From Thelephora terrestris (taxonomy: Eukaryota; Basidiomycota; Agaricomycetes; Thelephorales; Thelephoraceae): a stretch of 64,000 bases of DNA. Positions 22,569 through 31,821 of this stretch are shown one piece after another. The translations under genes and the position numbers were made by a program. Numbering within the stretch: position 1 is the first letter of the stretch; every line of letters starts with the position of its first letter. The stretch covers positions 2,542,001 to 2,606,000 of the forward strand of contig WIUZ02000001.1 of the NCBI GenBank assembly GCA_015956445.1, read 5' to 3'. Below the pieces are notes generated by a model, which was given only the letters and a program-made list of their open reading frames with translations, did no database searches and had not been told where the DNA came from.

Positions 22569-25102
22569 GTCGGAGAGTTACGTAGATGGTTAGCAAGTGT
22601 AGCACGATTTTCCACCCTCGCTACCACTCTAGTTCCACGCTTGGCACGGAATCAAACGATGAATTTCCCTCCCCACATCCCCCGATCGACATCGACCACC
22701 GGCGACGACACGATCACGCGACCGCTCTCTGAATGGGTCGGATGCGTCCCAAAACCGCAACGTTCCACTCAATAGCTTAATTCAGTAAATGGGGAGCCAT
22801 CGGACTTTGCTTTCCCTCCACTTTTTGTTCACACCCCACCGTACGTCAACGTGAGCCTAGAACTCACACGTCCTCTCGTAACCCGCTTTCGTGACATACG
22901 CTACCCGCGGAACACATGACACTCCTTTCCGTCACCGCATGGTTCTCGACCTCGTTCAATAAATCAGCTTACACCCCCTGCTGACCTCTCTATATTACAC
23001 ATGCCCGAGAGTGCTCAATATATGCACCGCTTCCGAGGAGATAGACATCCATCGCGCGGACCTTCTCCGGAGAACGAGGACCACCGATGCTATCTTTGTG
23101 TGGACTGATAGCCCCGGATATGAATGACACGCTCTCTCTTTGTGTGTCACGCTGCGCACAAAAGATCGACATCGATTGGGCTGTGATTCCAGCGGGGGGG
23201 GGGACGGAAAGCCAATCCTCGTGTGCGGGAAGATCGTCGTCATCAGTTGCGCCGAACTCTCGTAGTCCTCGTTGCCCTCTTATCTTTCCCTCAAGTGATC
23301 ACGGATAGTATCATATAGGATGAGATATGAAGTGTAACGGTATCTACACGTTTTTCAGTGTGATCATCCAGCTGAACATTTGATATCTATGACACCGCGC
23401 AAAAGAGGCGCTGCGTATACGGCGTCAAATTCGATCCCTCGTCTCAGAGGACGCCCTCTTGGCTCGAGACCACATCTTGGCATCTTGACTCAGTGGGGGA
23501 CAACCCCGTCTACAGCAGCTGTTATCCTCCGCCACGAGCAGGAGAGGGGCACGACGTGATGATGTTAGGCGTTTAACTTGCCATTTGCATGTATGCGCTG
23601 ATTGGAAAGGTGGCAGTGGTGATGAAAGATGTGCGATCACAAGAGTGCACAGAGGTCTAGACCTATACGTTGCATAGCCTGGGGCCTGCGAGCGGGCCTG
23701 AGAGAGAGGGGGGGGGGGCTGATAGAGCCCACTCACCCTTCTTTGGTCTCGTGGCCCATTCGAAAACTGGTGCTCTGGGGTTCTATCTGCGAATCCAAGA
23801 TCGCCCTTCTTGCGGGCGTTTAGGGCTTTCCCGGTACCTTGGAAACTCTTAGGTGCGGTTTTATCGGATACTAAGGTAACCTGAAGCTCAAAATAATTCA
23901 CCACGAACGGCCCCATATGCATACACGTTTAGATCATCCAGCGGCCGGGGATCCCAGATATACTACTATACACCCCGCGCGATAAGATGCAAACTCTCCC
24001 CGGGGTTTTTTCACTTCCGTCTCGTTTTATCGTCCATCCATCCAACTTTTGCGGCAGGATTCGTTGGGCCCTTTGTTCGACACGTAACTTTACGTGCCGC
24101 CCACCCCCTCCCCGGGACAGCGGTGGGAACCACGAGCGAAATCTTTGTCCTACTCGTGCAAATGGGGAATGATGTAGGAAGAAGGAGGGTAAGGCGATAA
24201 ACTCTGGAAAGGCCGAGATCTTTCGACGTACGACGTTCATGGTAAAGGGGAGGTGGGCCGAGACGTAAGCACTGAGACCCTTCCAGCACCCGGGCTACTC
24301 AAGACCTGGGGTAATATATCACATTAAGCACCTCCAGCCGACCCCGCGCCTCGAGATAACGAGAGGGAAACAACGAGGAAAAACGGTGAATAATTGACCG
24401 CTTCCACTCCGTTGGGAGACCAGTCTAGAATCTTCCATGCGCCTCTGTACTTACACGTCTTACGCCGCTGTTCCCTTTCACTGGTCACCGGTCACCGATC
24501 GGTGATTATGTATACAGATGAATGCGAGGTGTTGGGTGTCAACTGCCCCGCCACCATCATCATCAGCCTGCGCGGGTATTATCTCTTGTCGGCAAACCCA
24601 CTGTGACACCAGTTGTAAACAGTAGAGACTGGTAGGAAGTCGAGCGCGACGCCCATCTCACAAGCAAACCCACATTGCCGCGAATTGACCAAATGCACCA
24701 ATAGCGCGCTCCACCCAAGCCTCATTGCGTTTCCCCGGCGCACCTAACGCTTACCAAGTCGCCGCCGTGAAATCATCATCATCCGGGCGCGCACTGAATC
24801 AAATCACCCTCAAAGATCGAACACGTCTCAAGTATTACCAAAAAACCTTGGTTGTCGTACACTAAGTTACTTGTGATGTAGTCTCTTCTCGTGAAGGTAG
24901 AAATGGGAGAATGGGAATGAAACCGACAGGTATGATGAGTTGTACAAAGATGAAGGTGACGAAAACAAACAAACGGCGAATAAGGATAGGTAAAGCAAAA
25001 CCTGACAAGCAACCAAGAAACATGGGAAAGGAAAAATCAGGGCGAGTGCGTGAGTAGACCCATCTAGGTGAGAGGAAGCAAGGCAGTGAAGAGAAAGAAG
25101 AG
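22569..25102. other. Gene-poor stretch of 2.5 kb
   Basis: The longest gene-less interval in the window, between two convergent stops. No frame has a recognisable motif. Features seen are G runs at 23194-23203 and 23708-23718, and, at 24483-24505, two tandem GGTCACC copies running into a perfect 14-bp palindrome (TCACCGATCGGTGA). It may hold long 3' UTRs, a non-coding RNA or decayed sequence. Confidence 0.55.
24483..24505. repeat. Tandem GGTCACC plus 14-bp palindrome
   Basis: GGTCACC occurs twice in direct succession (24483-24496). It overlaps the perfect palindrome TCACCGATCGGTGA at 24492-24505. It resembles a dimeric regulator site, but no regulator can be named. Confidence 0.5.
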
Positions 25103-25983
25103 TCATACGGAGAGGGGAAAAGGTATCTGGGAATGGGTTGGAGGGCTCGCGTGCTGCGTGGGCTGTGGAACGGCTGTTTTTGTCGACGTCGGATCCGAAA
25201 GAGGTGGGAGGGGAAAGGTACCCAAAGCAGTCGATGGGGTTTTTGGGGAAATGGACCCATCTGATCCTGAAGGCGAACTGGTGAGATCGGTAGTCGCATC
25301 ATCGTCCTCATCCGAGTCACTCCACCGAGAGGAGCTATACTCCTCATCTCCATCTTCGTCATCGCCTTGTTGGTAGTTGGATGATGATGGAGTGTACGCC
25401 ACGCGGGTTTTCGGGCTGAAGAACGCAGATATGAACGGTCGTTCCAGCGTGAGCAGGTCTGCCTCCGTCACTCGGAGCTGAAAGTCGAGAACGTCGAGAA
25501 ACTCCCGTTCGATCCTGCTGATGTCCCTGGGACTGAATATGCCTGTGGCAAGTGCCCACTGAGGATTCTTCAGGGAAGTATCGTTATGGTACTATGATCC
25601 CACCGATCCCGTCAGTCACGGCGTTCTACGAGTAACGAAACGCAAATAAATACCTTGGTAGCGCATATTAGAGCACCGAGAAACACCCGTTCAAAGGCCC
25701 ACTCCGGTTTGGCGATGGTGATGTACGGTTTCGCCCGAGCGATATATATGGACGCAGTGAGGAGAGTGGGCACCGTACACTGAGCGCGGCAGATGACCGA
25801 GTGTACGAAATGTCTGAACTTGATGTTGCTCCTGTCGGACAGGCGACCTCGTGGAGAGGGGCGATGACCTAACCCGTAGTTGACCACGTCAATGGTGGCG
25901 TCAACGAGGTGGTCGATGATGCATCTTGAGAGAGGGAGGTTGATGAGACGAGCGAGTCTGGCTTGAGAGGAAGAGTAGTTCAT
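25103..25983 (-). CDS. Pcl-type (Pho85-like) cyclin, copy A
   Basis: Predicted 272-residue protein in two exons (25983-25654, 25591-25103). Residues 10-145 form a cyclin box of the Pcl1/Pcl2 class, with FRHFVHSVICRAQCT, the helix ASIYIARAKPYI, and ERVFLGALICATKYHND. These are followed by ISRIEREFLDVLDFQL, the usual end of the box. The C-terminal 120 residues are acidic and Ser-rich (DEDGDEEYSSS, DSDEDDD) and probably disordered. Pcl cyclins activate the Pho85-family CDK for cell-cycle, polarity and nutrient signalling. A paralogue lies just upstream in the same orientation, with one intron at the same position (after the conserved ..TK/AK). A TATA-like run lies about 270 bp upstream. Confidence 0.87.
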
Positions 25984-26602
25984 CGTGGGGCGGACGGTGT
26001 GGGGATGGGGACAATGGGATGAGCCAGGGGCTGTTCATTATAAAGTTCCATGGCTAGGTTCGAGATGCTGATTTCAAAAAAAAAATGAGAAAAGCAAATG
26101 GACACAAGGGGAGTTCCGTCACGGTGTCACATCCCGATCGTAACGCATGATGTAACTGGTCAGACGGATCTTGGCTGCGTACATTTTACATCACTAGACT
26201 GGTCATCAACTGGAGGTGGTACGAGTCAATGCATTCCATTATCAGGCGCGTATATATATAAACAAGGAGCCAGCTATGATCCTTAACATGTGTTTACTTA
26301 AAATACCAGGGCAGTAAGATATCTTGCCAGGTGTACAGCTAAATACATAAATATAAAACTATGGTATGAACCGAGCCAAGAACGTAAGAGAAGGAAGGGG
26401 CCCCGAAATTCGAGGGAAGACGATGACGATGGGAAGGAATGAAAAAACGAAATGAGGGTGAGGATTATGATGAGCGATGTACAATGTGTAAGAAGCAGCG
26501 ATATGGTTTATCGATAACAGAACGGACATGACGACGACGATCGATGGAGGACTTTTACAAGAAACAACAAGTGTCCGAAGGGGAATGAGCGGGAGGGAAT
26601 GA
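25984..26602 (-). promoter_or_regulatory. Promoter region of Pcl cyclin A with TATA-like run
   Basis: These 619 bases lie between the stop of cyclin copy B and the start of copy A. An alternating TA run with trailing A residues at 26251-26263 reads as a TATA box for the minus-strand gene. A run of 10 A lies at 26076-26085. No other gene is visible. Confidence 0.5.
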
Positions 26603-27632
26603 TCATACCCAAACTCGGGTTGATCGTGGGATGATGGTTTGGGATCCGCATCCCTTTCCGTTCATCATCGAGGCTTGTGAGCACCACTGATTGGGGAGAG
26701 GAAAAGAATTGAGTATGTCCAAAGCGCTTGGGAGGCCGAGACCCATAACGGGACGACAGGGCCTTGGAGGGGTGGTGCTAGATGGCGCCGTTTGCCTTGG
26801 ATGAAGCTCATGGCTGGAGGGAGGGGTGACGGGGGACAGCGAAGAGTCGGATGAACATGATTCATCGCTGTCGCTCCACGAGGATATCTCATTTTCTGGG
26901 ATATCGAGGGAGCGACTGCAATTGGGCGATGAGGTGACAACACGGGCAGCAAATTCGGGGGTATTAACGAGAGAGGTGGCAAGCAGTGTGTGTATGGAAT
27001 GGTGATGGGACAGCACGTCGTCCTCGGAAATAGAGAGATCCCAATTGAGAACCTGAAGGAACTCTCTCTCGATCCTCCCCACATCACGTTTCCCGAAGAG
27101 ACCGGTACACATCGCCCAGTGAACGTTTCGGAGAGTAGAATCGCTCGTGTACTATAAAGATGTAGATCGTGTCAGGATGAAACGGATACAACGGATACGG
27201 GACTAACCTTGGCAGCCGAGATTAGCGCTCCTAAAAAAACACGTTCACAAGCCCACTGCTCCATCCCGATAGAAAGATAAGGCATTGCGCGGTGGATGTA
27301 GACGAGAGATACGAGTATGATCGGGACTCGAACTTGAGACCGAGAGAGCACGTTAGACACGAACTCGGCGAACTCGGCGTGGCGATTGACGTGTTTGGGA
27401 TTGGAAGTGTTGAAGGAAGAGACACGACCGAGTGCGAAGTCTACAGCTTCCGTTGTGCACTGTACGACATAGTCTAGTGAACCGAACAAGGGTGAGCGAG
27501 AGAAGGCAATGAGGTTGTGAAAGGGCACTCACCAACCAAGCTGTCGGTCAAAGCTAAATCGACTAATTCAAGGGTAGCAATAGAGTGGAGGGAAGGGTCG
27601 ACCAAGGACGCAGGATGGAGGGAGGAGGACAT
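26603..27632 (-). CDS. Pcl-type (Pho85-like) cyclin, copy B
   Basis: Predicted 304-residue protein in three exons (27632-27533, 27473-27208, 27151-26603). The cyclin box carries FAEFVSNVLSRSQVRVP, LVSLVYIHRAMPYL, ERVFLGALISAAKYTSD, and VGRIEREFLQVLNWDL, all aligning with copy A downstream. The second intron sits at exactly the same codon as the only intron of copy A, so the two arose by tandem duplication. Copy B has an extra intron after residue 33 and a different N-terminus. The C-terminal 150 residues are Ser/Pro-rich. As Pcl cyclins, both would partner a Pho85/Cdk5-type kinase. Confidence 0.87.
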
Positions 27633-28730
27633 GCGGGGGAGGACGGGTGGGGCGGCTGGGGAATGGCAGCATTGGCAGAAAGAGGGATGGTCTTATAAAC
27701 GTGAGACAATGGGACAGGGAAGACAGAGGTGCTATGCTGTTGGGCGTTAGAGTCCAGTTGATGGCTAGCAAACGTCGGGAGTGCTAAGGTAAGCCGATCT
27801 CTTCCCTATTCCGGTAAATCTCTAAATTACAATCTGCGCCCCCTTTCGTTAATTCCGTATTTCAAATATTCCCACGACCAGCTCTCGGCAGTCATGAACC
27901 CATTCTTGGTCCAATGGCGCTTGGCGGGCGGCCCCGCGGAAATCCCGATACCTTACTAAGTACCCGTGAATCTGCAATCTATCAATTCTGGTCCTCGAGC
28001 AACATTCCTCCTTCTCTCTGCTGATGAGAGAGAGGTGAACGAGTTGGGAGAAGGTGATGGTCGGGCGCTTGTACGGCCATGAGAGTCAGCACCAGCGCTT
28101 GCACGCCATTCTCATGCCAGTCACCGGGAGTTGTTGCAGTCGGAGGAACTGCGCCCCACCAACTTCGGCTATGCAGGGAAGGGTTCGGACCGAATGCGCG
28201 TGCGGAAAAGCCACGGTGTGATCGTACCGGCGGCGTGGCGGGAGTTTGGATGAAGTACTGAGTACCGTGGAAACGGCGGCACCGTCGTCGCTCGACCTTT
28301 GGATTTGCTCAGCCACTGATCCATTTCTGAACGGGCGATTCTCTCACAGTCAATTTTCACCGTTCAATTCGAGTGGGCTATCGCCGCCCAAATTATATTC
28401 CACGCGGACACCAAGGTAGCATAAGTTTAACCCCTGACTGACGGATGGGATCCGCGGCCGGGGTTTTTAGCCGCGCCCCTATCGTGGAACCGTGAGGGCG
28501 CGACGTCCATCCGCGTCTCGGAGTGTTACAGCGAGACAAAGGTGACTGAGTCATTACGCCACGACGATGGTTCCCTGGCGCGTCCAACCACGTCTGCCCC
28601 GTACGCGGCAACTATCACAGCGTTGAACTTTGATCGCACCACGTGGCGGTTGAGAGGGGTTCCAAGTCATGTGATATGCAGGACCCCTTGTCACTCTTGA
28701 AACCGCCCTCGGCCTGCCGACTTTTTGCCA
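27633..28730. promoter_or_regulatory. Divergent intergenic region of 1.1 kb
   Basis: Lies between the starts of cyclin copy B (-) and the coiled-coil/AT-hook gene (+). It is long for this window and has no coding signal. It presumably holds both promoters; cyclin genes often have long regulatory regions. Confidence 0.5.
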
Positions 28731-29956
28731 ATGGCGACTCCGACCTCCGCTTCGACCTCCACTCATCCGGCTCCTTCCTCAAAACCTTTAGTAGCTACCG
28801 GTGATTGGACAAAAAATCTGGTTCACCTCGCAAAGACCGCTGAACTCAAGTATGAAACCCAACACGTCCACCCACCAACGGAAACAATAATAGCATATCT
28901 TTTTTTTTGTAGGAAACACGCTTTAACTCTGCAACTGCACACCGCGCATATTCTGTCGGCGCACGAATCATTGGAACAAAAAACAAAGCGATCCAAGACG
29001 TCAAAGAACAGAAGAACAAGTTGAGGATCTTTTTCCATCATTGCCCCCACGTTTTTTTCTCGAGGTCCCCGCTGCAGCCTGGACCCCTGGAATGCTGATC
29101 TCTATCGCTCGATCACTTATTTTTTATTTTATTTTTACCGTCCCCAGACTTGAAAGCGAGAGGAATAAACTGCTGAATGCTTTACGAGAGGTCCGTGTCT
29201 CCTGCATTTTAAACGTCAATCGTCCTGATCCTCCCTCAATTCATAGGTCAATGAGGACAGAGACAAGGTCAGCTATACAAAATCCTTTTATCTCCCCCCA
29301 TTCGGTGCAACGTATTCACATTTCACATCTGTCTCGTCACCCCCCGCCGTCGGTCTCATTCCTGCCATTGTCCCCTCAAAATGGATTTCGCAGGCGGACA
29401 TAATGGAGGTCACTCTGACTCGCGAGTTCGTATACACTTCCCCGCATCTTTCTCCGTTTTGCCGAGCTTATTTCAATCTTACGTTCTCAGATGCTCCGAC
29501 TTGAGGCTCAAGATACAAAGCATCACCGACGGCGAATACGCGATCGCTAAACGTGATGTCGACCAACTCCGCGGTGAGCTTGGTCAGGCTCCCTTACCGG
29601 GCCTCCAGGAAACGCTCGAAGAACGTAGGCGAGAGTCAGTCGTCTCCTTTTCTTACAGAACCCGCCACCCGTTTGCCGACGTTGCTTCCCCCAGCTTCAT
29701 GCATCAACAAATGGCCAGTATCAATCCGCCCGTGCCAAAACCGAACAGCAATAAACGTCCTCACTCCTCTATCAATGGGACCGCTCCGATGGGCCCGACC
29801 GTGGTTATGACCGAGGGCGCAACCACCGCTGCAGAGCCTGAAGTCGCTCAACCTCCTCAACCTGGAAAGAGGCCACGGGGTCGCCCCAAAGGAAGCAAGA
29901 CGAAGAAGAAGAATGTAGAAGCCCCACCAAAAGGGGGAGAATCTATCATGCAATGA
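28731..29956 (+). CDS. Coiled-coil protein with C-terminal AT-hook; probable frameshift
   Basis: Multi-exon gene for a protein of roughly 260 residues. Exon 1 encodes a Ser/Thr/Pro-rich start then GDWTKNLVHLAKTAELK. Later exons encode heptad-like helices (KHALTLQLHTAHILSAHESL, ESERNKLLNALREVNEDRDK, YAIAKRDVDQLRGELGQ). The C-terminus has a basic AT-hook (GKRPRGRPKGSKTKKK), which binds the minor groove of AT-rich DNA. The frame entering exon 2 from exon 1 runs well to ESLEQKTK. The frame that continues as AIQDVKEQKNK and splices correctly onward is shifted by one base. The switch falls in an A-rich tract (28978-28988). A one-base sequencing or assembly error is likely; a real break is possible. 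Function unknown; chromatin binding is inference. Confidence 0.65.
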
Positions 29957-30379
29957 CTGACTTTTGATGGTCATCTTTGCAGTCTTTTAAGCTCTATGCT
30001 GGGGAACCCTCTCTTATATTCAATCCCCGTTGTACCGATACTGCATGTATTCCCTACTCCCGTCGGCGTGTTCTGTTGTCTTGTAACCACGGTTTTCTCA
30101 TCAGCGTGCAGGACGCGTATGATAAAATAATACCAGTGTGATTCCTCATGCTCGTCGATTGTATGCTACCGAATCGTAACTCTGTGGAAAATCGAGATTA
30201 ACTCCGTCTGATGACTTATTCCAGACGAGGAAGATGTAGGGTTCGAGTAATAAACTTAAATGTCCCTCAGGACTGCGTTCTCTAATCGCGGAAAGGGGAA
30301 CAAATGGAATGAAACGGACTGTGGGTGCATCAGATTCGGGAGAGAAAAAGAGAGATGAAAAGCACCGGCGACGGGATTT
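29957..30379. other. Convergent 3' intergenic region
   Basis: These 423 bases lie between the AT-hook gene (+) and the disordered-protein gene (-). AT-rich patches near 30120-30140 and 30250 fit 3' processing. No gene is visible. Confidence 0.55.
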
Positions 30380-31369
30380 CTATGAATCCACCGTCGGAAT
30401 CAGGGCCTCGGGCGGCACTTCCGTTTGGACCACCACAACATCATCGTCCGCTCTCGTCTCGGGTTGCGGCAATAAGGTCCTGTCGTCGCCAGAATCTTCC
30501 ACCAGCTCGACGAGGACATCATCACCCGCATCTGTATAGGTCACCGGGCTCGTAATCTCCAACACCGAATCGCTATTGCTTCTTTTCGGCATCTCCGGTC
30601 GATTTTTCTTGTCCTTCGAAGAGACTTTACGCCATATCCCGATGCTTGCAAGTTTCACCAGGTGACCGAGAGCGACAAGAGGATCCTCCTCTTCCTCATC
30701 TGACCGCCAGAGGTTTTGTGGGGGCCGATCTACATCTTCGTTCTCACGCATCATCTGTCTCCGGCGGGCAAGCAGTTGCGAGCGGGCGGCAACGCCCAAA
30801 CGTTGGCCGTGTTTCCGTTTCTTCCGTTCGACCTCTGGAAGAGGAGCGAACCTGACGCTCGGGGTGACAAGACTCATCGGTGAGGGGGGAGAGGGTGGAT
30901 TCGAAGATGCAGAGGCGCTTTGGTCGGTGCTTGAAGGGGAACGAAGTATGCTCGTTCCCCTTCGAAGGGTAGGTGAAGACGTCGACAAATGGAGTGTATG
31001 GGGGTAAACATTGATCGGGTCGTATTGCGGAACAAGAGCCGGTGTTTCCGAGGACTTGGTGAACGACGTGGTGCTCGAATTCTGTGAAGGGCCAGCGGGG
31101 ATAATGGAGCTGCCCTCACGAGATGTTCTCGTCGGTGACGCTGCGGACTCGACGGTGAGCGACGAATCTCTCGAGTTTGTGAAGAGAGAGGGGGGATTGA
31201 TTCTTGTTGGTGAGGACAGCAGCGATTGAGGTTCTTCTGTCAGAGTTTTTACAGAAGCATCGGGAGAATGTTTGTATAGAGCGCCAGAGGGCAGATCGTC
31301 TAAAGCGAGCTGCTCGAGCAACTGGGCCATTGGGGAGGGAGCAACGAGCGGTTGTGGTTGTGAGGCCAT
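30380..31369 (-). CDS. Uncharacterised, largely disordered protein
   Basis: A 329-residue frame in a single exon. I do not recognise a family. The first 30 residues (MAQLLEQLALDDLPSGALYK) could form a helix. Residues 40-170 are Ser/Pro/Thr-rich. A compact basic block around 180-215 (SVRFAPLPEVERKKRKHGQR, then LGVAARSQLLARRRQMM) is the only part that looks constrained. After it comes an acidic stretch and a short helix-like VALGHLVKLASIGIWRKVSS. The VRF motif resembles PP1 docking sites, but the preceding basic residue is missing, so this is weak. The ATG at 31369 was chosen over a longer frame because the upstream extension is not protein-like. It diverges from IML1. Confidence 0.65.
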   Translation of the reverse strand: MASQPQPLVAPSPMAQLLEQLALDDLPSGALYKHSPDASVKTLTEEPQSLLSSPTRINPPSLFTNSRDSSLTVESAASPTRTSREGSSIIPAGPSQNSSTTSFTKSSETPALVPQYDPINVYPHTLHLSTSSPTLRRGTSILRSPSSTDQSASASSNPPSPPSPMSLVTPSVRFAPLPEVERKKRKHGQRLGVAARSQLLARRRQMMRENEDVDRPPQNLWRSDEEEEDPLVALGHLVKLASIGIWRKVSSKDKKNRPEMPKRSNSDSVLEITSPVTYTDAGDDVLVELVEDSGDDRTLLPQPETRADDDVVVVQTEVPPEALIPTVDS

Positions 31370-31821
31370 GATTGTTAAACTTGGGTATAGATGACGAAGA
31401 GACAGGAGCGAAAGATTGTTGAAGACTGTAGAAAAAATGAGCACCAGGCAGGGAGGAATCCAAATGCACCCACAAAAAAACACAGTTGCCGACAAATGAA
31501 GCAGTCGACGAGACAGAGCTGTTTTGGTAACCTTTGATCTTGGCCCCTCTCATGCCGCTCGCTCACGTGCGATATCTCTCCTCCGACGCGACTTGCTTTT
31601 GAACTTTGAACTTTCGGTTTCCCCTGGACTTCGCCTCTTCCTCGGAACCAACTACCATCTGATTCTTCCGGTTTAGACCCCATTCGTCTGATTGTCCCTC
31701 TTTTGATGAACGGCCACCGAGCTCTCCACTTTCCCTGCTGATAGAACAGTCGCACCAACAGCACCGGTCGTATCACTCCCGGGTGGGCCGTTAGATCGCT
31801 CAGGCGAACCGAACCTGCCGG
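31370..31821. promoter_or_regulatory. Divergent promoter region
   Basis: A 452-bp spacer between the disordered-protein gene (-) and IML1 (+). No TATA box or repeat is obvious. Open frames crossing it have no recognisable motif. Confidence 0.5.

Noticed and set aside
23425-23922. A 165-codon minus-strand frame in the gene-poor interval
   Set aside because: No recognisable motif, skewed composition, no flanking exons, and other frames of similar length overlap it.
24862-25362. A 166-codon minus-strand frame at the end of Pcl cyclin A
   Set aside because: It runs in another frame over the cyclin's own acidic tail and 3' flank and has low-complexity composition only.
26041-26090. A GGTTCGAG element as a tRNA B-box
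   Set aside because: No A-box, acceptor stem or T-arm partner can be formed around it. I found no convincing tRNA anywhere in the window.
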